Source: an uncultured Woeseiaceae bacterium
Lineage (GTDB): Bacteria; Pseudomonadota; Gammaproteobacteria; Steroidobacterales; Woeseiaceae
DNA: 64,000 nucleotides
Assembly (NCBI GenBank): GCA_945787845.1
Contig: CALZJH010000011.1
Location: forward strand, 85,082 to 149,081
Reading direction: 5' to 3'
The notes under the pieces are model-generated. The model ran no database searches and was not told where the DNA came from. It saw only the letters and a program-made list of their open reading frames with translations. Of this stretch, positions 17,857 through 26,654 are shown in pieces; position 1 is the stretch's first letter, and each line of letters begins with the position of its first letter. Made by a program: the position numbers and the translations under genes.

Positions 17857-18001
17857 TGGAGCCTCCCTGCGGTTTCCACAACTCGAAGAACTGACCGATT
17901 TCTTTCACCTGCTAACGGCCAAAGCCAGCCACGCGTGAGCCAAGGATCAATAGTAGCAAGTTCGGCGAGTTCATCTGACAATCCAGCGATTCCTTAAGGG
18001 G

Positions 18002-19387
18002 TTAGACCGCCCGCAAGTACCAGTCGAAGTCCTGTTGGGCGATCTTGTTGTGGTACTGCTCGGCCTCGTAGCGTCGCACCATCGCGTAGTAGCGGCAGTA
18101 GTCCTCGCCGAGATAGCCGGGCAACACCTTGCTGCGCTGGAATTTGTCGATGGCCGCTTCCCAGCGATTCGGGATCCTGAGCTTCGGCACGATCTCGGCG
18201 CCTTGCTCGACCATCTTGCCGGGATCGATGCGATTCTTGATGCCGTAATGCACGCCTGCTGCTACCGCGGCCATGACCAGGTAGGGATTGGCGTCCGCAC
18301 CGGCCACTCGATGCTCGAGGCGCAGGTTCTTCTCGTCCGACTCCGGAATGCGCACTGACACGACGCGGTGGTTAACGCCCCAGTTCGGCTCCACCGGTGC
18401 AAACATGTCAGGCCGCAGGCGCCGGTAGGAGTTGGCATTGGGCGCGCAGATCAGCGTCGTCTCGGGCATGAGTTTGAGCAGGCCACCGACGGCATGACGC
18501 AGACGCGCCGAGAATGGCGGTAGCGCCATCTTCTCCTTGCCTTGAGAAAAGTAATTTTGGCCGTTCTTGTCGACGATGCTCATGTGAATGTGCAAGCCGC
18601 TGCCGGCATCTTCCTCGAAGGGCTTGGCCATGAAGCAGGCGATAAAGCCGTGCTTGCGGGCAGCAGCCTTGATGATGCGCTTGAGCATGACCGCGTGATC
18701 ACAGGCGAGGACCGGCTCGTCGACGTGGTGCAGGTTGATTTCGAACTGACCTGGCGAATACTCCGAAATGGCGGCCTCGGCCGGCACCTTCTCTGCGTCG
18801 CACCAGTCGTAAACGTCGTCGAGGAAGCCTTCCACCTCGAAAAGGTCGTCCGGGTGATAGACCTGGGTCCCGGGCTGCGGCCGATTGGTGCCTGGGATCC
18901 TGGGGGCGCCAATGCGGATGTCCTCTGTCTTGCCGTCGAGCAGGTAGAACTCGAGTTCTGTGGCCACGACGACTTCTTTGCCGCCGGCCCTTAAGGGGGC
19001 GAGGGCCTTTTCGAGGACGGTCCGCGGATCGCCGAAAAAGTGGCCGCCGTCCTCGGCATTCATCCGGAAGAAGGCCTGCGCCATGGGCTTTTGCGACCAG
19101 GGTACGGGCACGATTGAGCCCGGAATAAGACTGGCGGGCAGGTCCGGGTCACCGTCATCGGCGCCGTAGGGCACGCCGGGTACGACGTCACCGAGGCCGG
19201 TCAGCATCGTGGCGCCGGCACAGAAGACAAACTCGCCCTTGCAGGCCTTCTCGAAATCGCCGGCGCGAATCCGTTTACCTTTGAGAATCCCGTTGAGATC
19301 GGGAATCAACAGGTCCAGTGAGTCGAACTTGCCGAATTTCTTTTCTGCGGCCCGCAATTCCGCTTGCAGGGACGGGTTCTTTGCCAT
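18002..19387 (-). CDS. Glutamine synthetase family ligase (gamma-glutamylpolyamine synthetase-like)
   Basis: ATP-dependent ligase of the glutamine synthetase fold, 461 residues. The catalytic domain shows ATELEFYLLD, ISEYSPGQFEINLHH, the His-rich metal-binding AGSGLHIHMS, the ATP/Glu loop CAPNANSYRRL and the RIPESDEKNLRLEHRVAGADANPYL segment. Overall it resembles PuuA, which couples glutamate to putrescine, more than ammonia-fixing GlnA: it lacks the adenylylation Tyr region and sits beside puuD-, spuC- and speB-like genes. It is transcribed divergently from the IclR gene across a 111-base gap holding a palindrome. The exact amine substrate is not known. Confidence 0.85.
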   Translation of the reverse strand: MAKNPSLQAELRAAEKKFGKFDSLDLLIPDLNGILKGKRIRAGDFEKACKGEFVFCAGATMLTGLGDVVPGVPYGADDGDPDLPASLIPGSIVPVPWSQKPMAQAFFRMNAEDGGHFFGDPRTVLEKALAPLRAGGKEVVVATELEFYLLDGKTEDIRIGAPRIPGTNRPQPGTQVYHPDDLFEVEGFLDDVYDWCDAEKVPAEAAISEYSPGQFEINLHHVDEPVLACDHAVMLKRIIKAAARKHGFIACFMAKPFEEDAGSGLHIHMSIVDKNGQNYFSQGKEKMALPPFSARLRHAVGGLLKLMPETTLICAPNANSYRRLRPDMFAPVEPNWGVNHRVVSVRIPESDEKNLRLEHRVAGADANPYLVMAAVAAGVHYGIKNRIDPGKMVEQGAEIVPKLRIPNRWEAAIDKFQRSKVLPGYLGEDYCRYYAMVRRYEAEQYHNKIAQQDFDWYLRAV

Positions 19388-19462
19388 TGTGTCGCCTCGT
19401 ATCCGTAGCGCGCACCAGCATCAGGGATTTGACGGGTGACCGCAATGTCCATTCTGTTACTA

Positions 19463-19487
19463 TATTTTGAAATCTCAATTCATAATA
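19463..19487. promoter_or_regulatory. Imperfect palindrome in the divergent ligase/iclR control region
   Basis: TATTTTGAA (19463-19471) and TTCATAATA (19479-19487) form an inverted repeat with eight of nine matches around a 7-base AT-rich spacer. It lies between the minus-strand ligase start (19387) and the iclR start (19499). IclR-type regulators commonly bind such palindromes in their own divergent promoter region, so this is the best operator candidate. Binding is inferred. Confidence 0.4.
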
Positions 19488-19498
19488 TGGAATCACGA

Positions 19499-20254
19499 AT
19501 GCGGGACAGAAAGACGCCAAAAGGTGCACAGGCGGCGCTGCGCGCCGTGCGCTTACTCAAGCTGTTCACGACCGAGCGGCCGGAGATGCAGCTCGCGCAG
19601 ATCAGCCAGCTTGCGGGGCTGAACAAGACCACGGCGCATCGGCTACTGCAGGCGCTCCACAGCGAATCGTTGCTCGATCGCAATGCCAGCAACGGCGCGT
19701 ACCGGCTTGGCCCGGCGCTCATGGCGCTGGGCGTGCAGGCCCTGTCGAGCGATAACCTCCGGCTCAAAGCGCGCCCACTTCTGAAACGCCTGGCTGAGGA
19801 AACCGGCGAGACCGCAACCCTCGAAGTGCCGATGGACGACACCATGCTGATCCTGGATGAAGTGACAGGCGGTCATTTCCTGGCCGCCGGCGGCAACGTC
19901 GGGACCCGCTGGCCGATGCATGCAACATCGACCGGGAAGGCGTTCATCGCGTTCGACGAGTTCGGCCTCGAGCGCCTTGGCGACAGGCTGACGCCGCTGA
20001 CGGCACACACGATCGTCGAGCATGACGCCCTCCAGGATCAGTTCGGCGAGATTCGGCGGCGTGGCTTTGCCGAAACCGTCGATGAGCTCGAGGACGGGTT
20101 TTCGGGCGTCGGGGCCGTGGTACGCGGCAGCACGGGCGAAATCCTCGGCGCCCTGTCGATTTGCGGCCCTACTCAGCGCATGTCCGAAAGCCGGCGTTCC
20201 AGCCTGGGCGCGACCCTCTGCGCGGCGGCCGGCCATCTCCAGCCGCGCTACTGA
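19499..20254 (+). CDS. IclR-family transcriptional regulator of the polyamine locus
   Basis: Regulator of 251 residues from the ATG at 19499, chosen because TGGAA lies six bases before it and earlier starts would run into the palindrome. The winged helix is at the N-terminus: AVRLLKLFTTERPEMQLAQI, SQLAGLNKTTAHRLLQALHS, and GAYRLGPALM. The C-terminal effector domain shows ATSTGKAFIAF and RRRGFAETVDELEDGFSGVGA, typical of the family. It is divergent from one GS-like ligase and 19 bases upstream of the nhaC-puuD-puuA-aminotransferase-agmatinase run. Control of polyamine or agmatine use is inferred from position; the ligand is unknown. Confidence 0.9.
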   Translation: MRDRKTPKGAQAALRAVRLLKLFTTERPEMQLAQISQLAGLNKTTAHRLLQALHSESLLDRNASNGAYRLGPALMALGVQALSSDNLRLKARPLLKRLAEETGETATLEVPMDDTMLILDEVTGGHFLAAGGNVGTRWPMHATSTGKAFIAFDEFGLERLGDRLTPLTAHTIVEHDALQDQFGEIRRRGFAETVDELEDGFSGVGAVVRGSTGEILGALSICGPTQRMSESRRSSLGATLCAAAGHLQPRY

Positions 20255-20273
20255 GGTGCCTTGAAGTGCCCGC

Positions 20274-22205
20274 ATGATAAGATGCGCATCGACGTTTAGC
20301 TGCAGGAATAACTCTATTAATACTCGCAAGCTGGTCTCCCGGAACCCGATCCGTCAATTCCTCGCCGCAAGCCTGCTTGCGGCCTTCATTCCACTTTCAG
20401 CATCCGCCTTCGAGATCGAAACTCCGGCCGTCGGCCTGAGTGGGGTGCCGCTCGACTACTCGGTGTCGGGTGTTGCGCCCGGAGCTTCAGTGCGCCTGGA
20501 GGCAGGTGGAAGCACCTACACCGCACTGGCCGATGCAGAAGGCAATGCGACGTTTACCGATGTGTCGATTGCGAATGCCGGTGAGACAAGCGTGTCGGCA
20601 ACGGCCGATGGCCAGACCGCGAGCCAGAGCTTGCGCGTAATACCGGGCTGGGTGTCCGTACTACCGGCGGTCCTCGCAATTACGATCGCCCTCACGTTGC
20701 GCAACGTCATCCCTGCGTTGCTGCTCGGTTTATGGATTGGGGCGACGGCGCTACGGTCATTTACCCTGGAAGGCGCAGGCCGCGGACTGCTCGACAGCTT
20801 CCAGGTTTTCGTGACCGGCGCGATCGCGGATTTCGACAGGGCCTCGATCATCCTGTTTACGATGATGATCGGCGGAATGGTCGGCATCATCACGCGTAAC
20901 GGTGGCATGGCCAGTATCGTGCGAACCATTGTCAGTCGTGCGAAGACCGCGGTCGGCGGCCAGGTGGCGGTCTGGCTGATGGGCCTCATGATTTTCTTCG
21001 ACGACTACAGCAACACGCTGGTCGTCGGCAACACGGCGCGCTCCCTCACCGATCACCTCAAGGTGTCGCGCGAAAAACTCGCGTACATCGTCGACTCGAC
21101 CGCTGCCCCGGTTGCCTGCATCGCGTTGATCACAACCTGGATCGGCTACCAGATCGGGCTCGTCGACCAGGCGCTGGCGTCAATTCCTGCCTTGTCGGAT
21201 GTACAGGCCTACTCCGTATTTATTCACTCGATCCCCTACAGCTTCTACCCGATCCTGGCGATTGTCTTTGTCTTGATGATCTCGGCCAGCGGGCTCGATT
21301 TCGGACCAATGTACAAGGCCGAGGTACGGGCGCGCAACGGTGTGGTGAAGCCGGAAGCGGTGGAGGCGCTGCCGGCGATTCAGGGCGATGAACTGGAGCC
21401 CAAGGACAAGATTCCGCTGCGTGCATTCAACGCGTTCGTGCCCATTATCGCGCTCATCATCGCATTACTGGTGAGCCTCGTGCTGCTGGGCGAGGGCGAC
21501 AACATGGTCGAGATCCTGGAAACGACCAGTCCCTACCAGGCGATGATGTATTCGTCGTTTGTCGGCGTCCTGGTGGCAGCGGCCCTGTCCATAGGCCAGC
21601 GCATCCTGTCCATACATGAAACGGTTGATGCCTGGTATGGCGGCCTGCGGGCGACCTTGTTCGGCATGATCATCCTTGTTCTGGCATGGTCGTTATCCGA
21701 TCTCACGGCCACACTGAGCACGGCGCAGTATCTCGTGACGTTGCTCGCGGATTCCCTGCCTGTAGCGCTGATTCCGGCGATTGTTTTCGTGCTTGCCGCG
21801 TTTACCGCGTTTACGACGGGCACGAGCTGGGGAACGATGGCAATCCTGATGCCGCTGATCATTCCTTTGGGATGGGCTGTCATGACGGTCAACGGCATTG
21901 CTGACGCGAGCGGCATGCATATTCTGTATTCGTCGGTTGCCTGCTGCCTGGGCGGGGCCGTGTGGGGTGATCATTGCTCGCCGATCTCCGATACCACGGT
22001 ATTGTCGTCCGTGGCCAGTGGCTGTGACCATATCGAGCACGTACGCACACAGCTGCCCTATGCCTTGCTGGTTGGCATCGTGGGCCTGTCTGTCGGCACT
22101 ATCCCGGGTGGTTTTGGTGTGCCGCCATGGATCTCGATCGTCATCGGTATCGTAATCCTGGGCGTCGTACTGAAAACGATCGGCAAGAGAGCCGAGGCCA
22201 GCTGA
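20274..22205 (+). CDS. NhaC-family antiporter with an N-terminal extracytoplasmic domain
   Basis: Ion-coupled antiporter, up to 643 residues. After a signal-like segment (FLAASLLAAFIPLSASAFEI, about 28-47) comes a beta-rich domain of about 80 residues (GLSGVPLDYSVSGVAPGASV, ATFTDVSIANAGETSVSA) that looks Ig-like. The membrane core starts at about 127 and has NhaC features such as FFDDYSNTLVVG, AFTTGTSWGTMAIL, and GGAVWGDHCSPISDTTVLSS. The start is uncertain: the only upstream ATG (20274) adds a poor leader, while an AGGA stretch precedes an ATT codon near 20316. Lying inside the polyamine locus, it may move an amine or its product in exchange for Na+ or H+; this is inference. Confidence 0.82.
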   Translation: MIRCASTFSCRNNSINTRKLVSRNPIRQFLAASLLAAFIPLSASAFEIETPAVGLSGVPLDYSVSGVAPGASVRLEAGGSTYTALADAEGNATFTDVSIANAGETSVSATADGQTASQSLRVIPGWVSVLPAVLAITIALTLRNVIPALLLGLWIGATALRSFTLEGAGRGLLDSFQVFVTGAIADFDRASIILFTMMIGGMVGIITRNGGMASIVRTIVSRAKTAVGGQVAVWLMGLMIFFDDYSNTLVVGNTARSLTDHLKVSREKLAYIVDSTAAPVACIALITTWIGYQIGLVDQALASIPALSDVQAYSVFIHSIPYSFYPILAIVFVLMISASGLDFGPMYKAEVRARNGVVKPEAVEALPAIQGDELEPKDKIPLRAFNAFVPIIALIIALLVSLVLLGEGDNMVEILETTSPYQAMMYSSFVGVLVAAALSIGQRILSIHETVDAWYGGLRATLFGMIILVLAWSLSDLTATLSTAQYLVTLLADSLPVALIPAIVFVLAAFTAFTTGTSWGTMAILMPLIIPLGWAVMTVNGIADASGMHILYSSVACCLGGAVWGDHCSPISDTTVLSSVASGCDHIEHVRTQLPYALLVGIVGLSVGTIPGGFGVPPWISIVIGIVILGVVLKTIGKRAEAS

Positions 22206-22209
22206 CACC

Positions 22210-22968
22210 ATGTCTCCGAAACCCATCGTGGGCGTCCCGTCGGATCGGCGCGAGTATGGGCCCCACCCGTTTCACATGGTTGGCGAGAAATACCTGCGGG
22301 CGCTGCTCGAAGCCGCTGACGTATTGCCGCTGATGACGCCGGCGCTCGCAGACAATATCGACATCGACGAGTTGCTGGCTCGCTTTGACGGCATTTTCCT
22401 GACGGGCAGCTATTCGAACATCGAGCCACATCATTACGGCGGCGAACCAAGCACAGAGGGCACTCTCCACGACCCGCACCGGGACGCCGTGACGCTGCCT
22501 CTGACGCGGCGCGCGCTCGAGGAGGGCGTGCCGCTACTCGCGGTGTGCCGCGGCTTCCAGGAGCTCAATGTCGCACTTGGCGGGACCTTGCATCAGAAGG
22601 TGCAGGAGGTGCCCGGCTACGACAACCACCTCGAAAACAAGGATGATCCACTGGACGTGCAGTACGGCCCGTCACATCCGGTCAATCTGCCCGAAAATGG
22701 ACTGTTGCGGGCGCTGCTGGGCAGCGATACTGCCATGGTGAATTCCCTGCATGAGCAGGGCGTGGCGAAACTGGCCGACGGCGTGACCGTGGAGGCCGTG
22801 GCTGATGACGGCTTGATCGAGGCGTTTCGGGTCGATGACGCACCGGGCTTTGCCCTCGCGGTGCAGTGGCACCCCGAATGGAAGGCGACAGAAAACGAAT
22901 TTTCCAGCGTAATCTTCAGGGCGTTCGGCGATGCGTGCAGGGAGCGTGCAAAGCGGCGACAGGTGTAA
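22210..22968 (+). CDS. puuD: Gamma-glutamyl-GABA hydrolase (PuuD-like, class I glutamine amidotransferase fold)
   Basis: Cytoplasmic hydrolase releasing GABA (or a related amino acid) and glutamate from a gamma-glutamylated intermediate. The 252 residues match the family. The nucleophilic Cys is in LLAVCRGFQELNVALGG (about residues 112-128), and the His-Glu pair is in AVQWHPEWKA (about 218-227). The oxyanion region is GIFLTGSYSNIEP. The start is 4 bases after the nhaC stop and the stop lies just before the GTG start of the next ligase gene, so the block is an operon. Confidence 0.9.
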   Translation: MSPKPIVGVPSDRREYGPHPFHMVGEKYLRALLEAADVLPLMTPALADNIDIDELLARFDGIFLTGSYSNIEPHHYGGEPSTEGTLHDPHRDAVTLPLTRRALEEGVPLLAVCRGFQELNVALGGTLHQKVQEVPGYDNHLENKDDPLDVQYGPSHPVNLPENGLLRALLGSDTAMVNSLHEQGVAKLADGVTVEAVADDGLIEAFRVDDAPGFALAVQWHPEWKATENEFSSVIFRAFGDACRERAKRRQV

Positions 22969-22969
22969 C

Positions 22970-24301
22970 GTGAGTGATGACGACCTACTTCAGGACTGGT
23001 TGACGGAAAGGCATATCGAAGACGTCGAGGCGATCGTGCCGGACATGGCGGGCGCGGCGCGCGGCAAAGTGGTGCCTGCGGCCAAGTTTGGCAAGGGCGA
23101 TATGAAAATGCCCGAGGGTGTCTTCGCACAGACGATCTCCGGCGACTACGTCAGCGACCCGGACAACGTCGAAGACCGCGATATGTGGCTGATCCCCGAT
23201 CCCGAGACCCTGCGCCCGGTTCCCTGGGCGGCGGACCCGGCAGCCGCGGTCTTTTTGGACTGCTATCACCGCGATGGCACTCCCGTGAAGAAATCGCCGC
23301 GCAACGTGCTGCGCAACGTCCTTAGTCTGTACGAAGCGAAAGGCTGGATTCCGGTGGTCGCACCCGAGGTGGAGTTCTACCTGCTGAGCCCGCATTCGGA
23401 CCCGAACGAAGATGCCGAGCCGCCCGAGGGCAGGCTGGGGTGGACCGAGGGCGCCAACCAGCCCTACAGCATCGATACGATGAACGACTTCGATGCGTTC
23501 ATAAACCAGGTTTACGAATACTGCGAAGCACAGAGGATCAATATCGATACGATTTCGCAGGAGATGGGCCCGGCTCAGTTCGAGCTGAATTTCCTGCACG
23601 GCGACGCGCTCGAACTTGCCGACCAGGTGTTCCTGTTCAAACGCACGGTGCGCGAGGCGGCGATTAACCACAAGATGCATGCCACGTTCCTAGCCAAGCC
23701 GATGGCCGAGGACGCGGGCAGCGCCCTGCACATCCACCAGAGCATTGTTGACAGGAAAGGGCGGAACGTTTTCTCGGATGAGAAGGGCGAACCGACGGAG
23801 CTGTTTTACGGTTTCCTCGGCGGCCTGCAAAAGTACATGAACGAGGCACTGCTGATCTTTGCGCCGTACGTGAATTCCTATCGTCGCCTTGCGAGCCCGT
23901 GGTCCTCACCTGTGAATCTCGCCTGGGCCATCGACAATCGCACGGTCGGACTGCGTGTCCCCGATTCACCGCCCGAAGCGCGGCGTATCGAAAACCGCCT
24001 GGCGGGTTCCGACGTCAATCCCTACCTCGTGATCGCAGCGTCGCTGGCCTGTGGTTACCTGGGCATGGTCGAGAAACTGCAGCCGACCGCGCCGACTGAG
24101 GGCAGTGCCTATGGCGACGACCATAGCCTGCATCGCCATATCTTCTCGGCCATCGAGGCGATGCGTGGATCTACGTCGATGCGCAGCATGCTGGGCGAGT
24201 CCTTCGTGGACCTGTATGTCTTACTCAAAGACGACGAGTACAGGGAATTCCAGGAAATTATCACGCCGTATGAGCGTGAGATCCTCATGTTCAACGTCTG
24301 A
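22970..24301 (+). CDS. puuA: Glutamine synthetase family ligase, PuuA-like
   Basis: Second GS-fold ligase in the locus, 443 residues from the GTG at 22970 (an earlier in-frame ATG lies inside puuD). It is clearly distinct from the minus-strand copy. Motifs are VAPEVEFYLLSP, ISQEMGPAQFELNFLHG, EDAGSALHIHQSIV, FAPYVNSYRRL and RIENRLAGSDVNPYLVIAASLACGYL. Being one base behind puuD, it fits the gamma-glutamylputrescine synthetase that starts the Puu pathway. Two such ligases suggest two amine substrates, for example putrescine and a longer polyamine or ethanolamine. Substrates are not resolvable here. Confidence 0.87.
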   Translation: MSDDDLLQDWLTERHIEDVEAIVPDMAGAARGKVVPAAKFGKGDMKMPEGVFAQTISGDYVSDPDNVEDRDMWLIPDPETLRPVPWAADPAAAVFLDCYHRDGTPVKKSPRNVLRNVLSLYEAKGWIPVVAPEVEFYLLSPHSDPNEDAEPPEGRLGWTEGANQPYSIDTMNDFDAFINQVYEYCEAQRINIDTISQEMGPAQFELNFLHGDALELADQVFLFKRTVREAAINHKMHATFLAKPMAEDAGSALHIHQSIVDRKGRNVFSDEKGEPTELFYGFLGGLQKYMNEALLIFAPYVNSYRRLASPWSSPVNLAWAIDNRTVGLRVPDSPPEARRIENRLAGSDVNPYLVIAASLACGYLGMVEKLQPTAPTEGSAYGDDHSLHRHIFSAIEAMRGSTSMRSMLGESFVDLYVLLKDDEYREFQEIITPYEREILMFNV

Positions 24302-24322
24302 TGCTTATTGACCAGGTGACAA

Positions 24323-25696
24323 ATGGCAGTAATTGAAAAGCGCTCACGCGAAGATTGGCAGGAACTCGATAAAGAGCACCATCTGCATCCGTTCACGGAT
24401 CACAAAAACCTGCACAAGAAGCGCTCGCGGATCATTACCCGCGCCGAAGGCGTGCACATCTACGATGCCGATGGCCATAAGATTCTCGACGGCATGTCGG
24501 GGCTCTGGTGCGTCAATGCCGGTTACGGTCGCCAGGAACTGGTCGATGCGGCAGCCGCACAGATGCAGGAGTTGCCGTACTACAACAATTTCTTCCAGTG
24601 CGCGCATCCGCCGGCGATCGAGCTGGCGTCCATGCTCAAGGAAGTCAGCCAGCCGCAGTTCAATCGCGTGTTTTTCACAGGTTCCGGATCTGAGTCGAAC
24701 GATACGATCGTGCGCATGGTGCGGACCTATTGGGACCTCATGGGCCAGCCCGGGCGCCACACGATAATCAGTCGCGAAAACGCCTACCATGGCTCGACCG
24801 TCGCCGCGGCCAGCCTCGGCGGCATGAAATCCATGCACAAGCAAAGCGGCCTGCCGATACCCGGAATCGTGCATGTCGAGCAGCCATACTGGTACGGCTC
24901 CGACCACAGTCTGTCGCCGGACGAGTTTGGCATAGCGGCCGCGCGCTCGATCGAGGACAAGATCAACGAGGTCGGCGCGGACAAGGTTGCGGCGTTTATC
25001 GGTGAGCCCATCCAGGGTGCGGGCGGCGTCATCGTGCCGCCAGACACTTACTGGCCCGAGGTGCAGCGCATCTGTGACAAGTACGGCATCCTGCTGATCT
25101 CGGACGAAGTCATCACGGGCTTCGGTCGGCTTGGCGAATGGTTCGGCGCGGACTACTACGGAACCCGTCCGGATTTCATGCCGTTTGCAAAGGGCGTGAC
25201 GTCCGGTTACCTGCCGCTCGGCGGCGTGTTCGTCAGTGACCGCGTTGCGGACGTCCTCGTGGACAAAGCCGGCGAGTTTGCACACGGCTACACCTACTCG
25301 GGTCACCCGGCGGCCTGTGCCGTGGCAATCGCAAACCTGAAGATCCTCCAGCGAGAAAATCTCGTCGAGCGGATTCGTGAGGATATCGGTCCCTACCTGC
25401 AGAGAATCTGGGCAACCCTCGAAGATCACCCGCTCGTCGGCAATACGCGCATGGTGGGACTCATGGGCGGGTTCGAACTGGTCAAATCGAAAGATCCGGT
25501 CGAACGCTTTGAGTCGAAAGCCGGTGTCGGCGGGATTTGCCGTGATCTCTTCATCGAGCACGGCGTCTGTCTGCGTGCGTCGGGCGACACAATTATTTGT
25601 GCGCCGCCGTTTACGCTATCGTACAGTGAGGCCGACCAGATTGTGGAGGTAACGCGCACGGTGCTCGACAAGGCGCTCGAGATCGTGAAGCCGTAG
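24323..25696 (+). CDS. spuC: Class III PLP aminotransferase (polyamine:pyruvate transaminase-like)
   Basis: Cytoplasmic omega-aminotransferase of 457 residues. GSGSESNDTIVRMVRTYW binds the cofactor phosphate, ENAYHGSTVAAASLGG and DEVITGFGRLGEWFGADYY give the PLP-binding face, and the Schiff-base Lys is in FAKGVTSGYLPLGGVFVS (about residue 290). The sequence style and length match SpuC-type putrescine/polyamine:pyruvate transaminases or beta-alanine:pyruvate aminotransferases. It lies 21 bases after puuA and 11 before the agmatinase. It could act on putrescine directly, bypassing the Puu oxidase, which is not encoded nearby. Confidence 0.87.
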   Translation: MAVIEKRSREDWQELDKEHHLHPFTDHKNLHKKRSRIITRAEGVHIYDADGHKILDGMSGLWCVNAGYGRQELVDAAAAQMQELPYYNNFFQCAHPPAIELASMLKEVSQPQFNRVFFTGSGSESNDTIVRMVRTYWDLMGQPGRHTIISRENAYHGSTVAAASLGGMKSMHKQSGLPIPGIVHVEQPYWYGSDHSLSPDEFGIAAARSIEDKINEVGADKVAAFIGEPIQGAGGVIVPPDTYWPEVQRICDKYGILLISDEVITGFGRLGEWFGADYYGTRPDFMPFAKGVTSGYLPLGGVFVSDRVADVLVDKAGEFAHGYTYSGHPAACAVAIANLKILQRENLVERIREDIGPYLQRIWATLEDHPLVGNTRMVGLMGGFELVKSKDPVERFESKAGVGGICRDLFIEHGVCLRASGDTIICAPPFTLSYSEADQIVEVTRTVLDKALEIVKP

Positions 25697-25707
25697 GCGC
25701 GCCGCAT

Positions 25708-26649
25708 ATGGAAAAGACCAAAAGCGACCATGCGATAAACCGGAAGAGCCTTTACGGCACGACGCCGGAGCCGACGTATGCGGGCGTTGCGTCGTTCATG
25801 CGGCGCAAGTATGTCACGGACCTGGCGGGCGTGGATGTTGCAGTGACGGGCGTGCCGCTCGATACGGCGACGACCAATCGGCCTGGTGCCCGCTTTGGGC
25901 CTCGCGCGGTTCGCAATGCTTCTACGATCATGGCCTGGGAAAAACCCTACGGCATGGCGTTTGACCCGTTCGACAAGCTGGCGGTCGCCGACGTGGGTGA
26001 CTGCTTTTTCGATCATGGCAAGCCCGATGCCGTCCCGGATGCCATCGAAGCGCACGCACTGAAGATCATCGAGCAGGGTCCGGCGCTGCTGACGCTGGGC
26101 GGCGATCATTTCATCTCCTGGCCCCTGCTGAAAGCGCATGCGAAAAAGCACGGCGCGCCGCTGACCTTGCTGCATTTCGACGCGCATAGCGATACGTGGG
26201 CCGACGAAGACGACCGCATCGACCATGGCACCATGTTTTATTGGGCCGCGAGGTACGGCATCGTGGACCCGGCTTCGTCGGTCCAGATCGGCTTGCGCAC
26301 CGAGAACCCCGATACGCTGGGTTTCAATGTCATTGATGCGCCTCGTGTGCATGAGATCGGCACCGACGCGGTTGTGGCCGAGGCGCGCAAGCACCTTGCC
26401 GACAAACCGGTCTACGTGACGTTCGATATCGACTGCCTGGACCCGAGCTATGCGCCCGGCACCGGAACTCCCGTATGCGGCGGACTGACGTCCCATCAGG
26501 CCATGTCAATCCTGCGGGGTTTGCAGGGCATTAACGTCGTCGGCATGGACGTGGTCGAGGTAGCCCCAGCTTATGATATCGGGGAAATCACGGCGCTGGC
26601 CGCCGCGCATATTGCGATGGAGATGCTGTACCTCTACGCCTGCCGGTAA
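25708..26649 (+). CDS. speB: Agmatinase-type ureohydrolase
   Basis: Binuclear Mn2+ hydrolase releasing urea from a guanidino compound, most likely agmatine to putrescine. Metal ligands are all present in 313 residues: LTLGGDHFISW (His), LLHFDAHSDTW (Asp-x-His-x-Asp) and VTFDIDCLDPSYAPGTGTP (Asp-x-Asp). The substrate-side GARFGPRAVRNAS segment near the N-terminus is typical. As last gene of the run it would supply putrescine to the ligase and the aminotransferase. Guanidinobutyrase is an alternative, since substrate range cannot be told from these motifs. Confidence 0.88.
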   Translation: MEKTKSDHAINRKSLYGTTPEPTYAGVASFMRRKYVTDLAGVDVAVTGVPLDTATTNRPGARFGPRAVRNASTIMAWEKPYGMAFDPFDKLAVADVGDCFFDHGKPDAVPDAIEAHALKIIEQGPALLTLGGDHFISWPLLKAHAKKHGAPLTLLHFDAHSDTWADEDDRIDHGTMFYWAARYGIVDPASSVQIGLRTENPDTLGFNVIDAPRVHEIGTDAVVAEARKHLADKPVYVTFDIDCLDPSYAPGTGTPVCGGLTSHQAMSILRGLQGINVVGMDVVEVAPAYDIGEITALAAAHIAMEMLYLYACR

Positions 26650-26654
26650 GGCGG

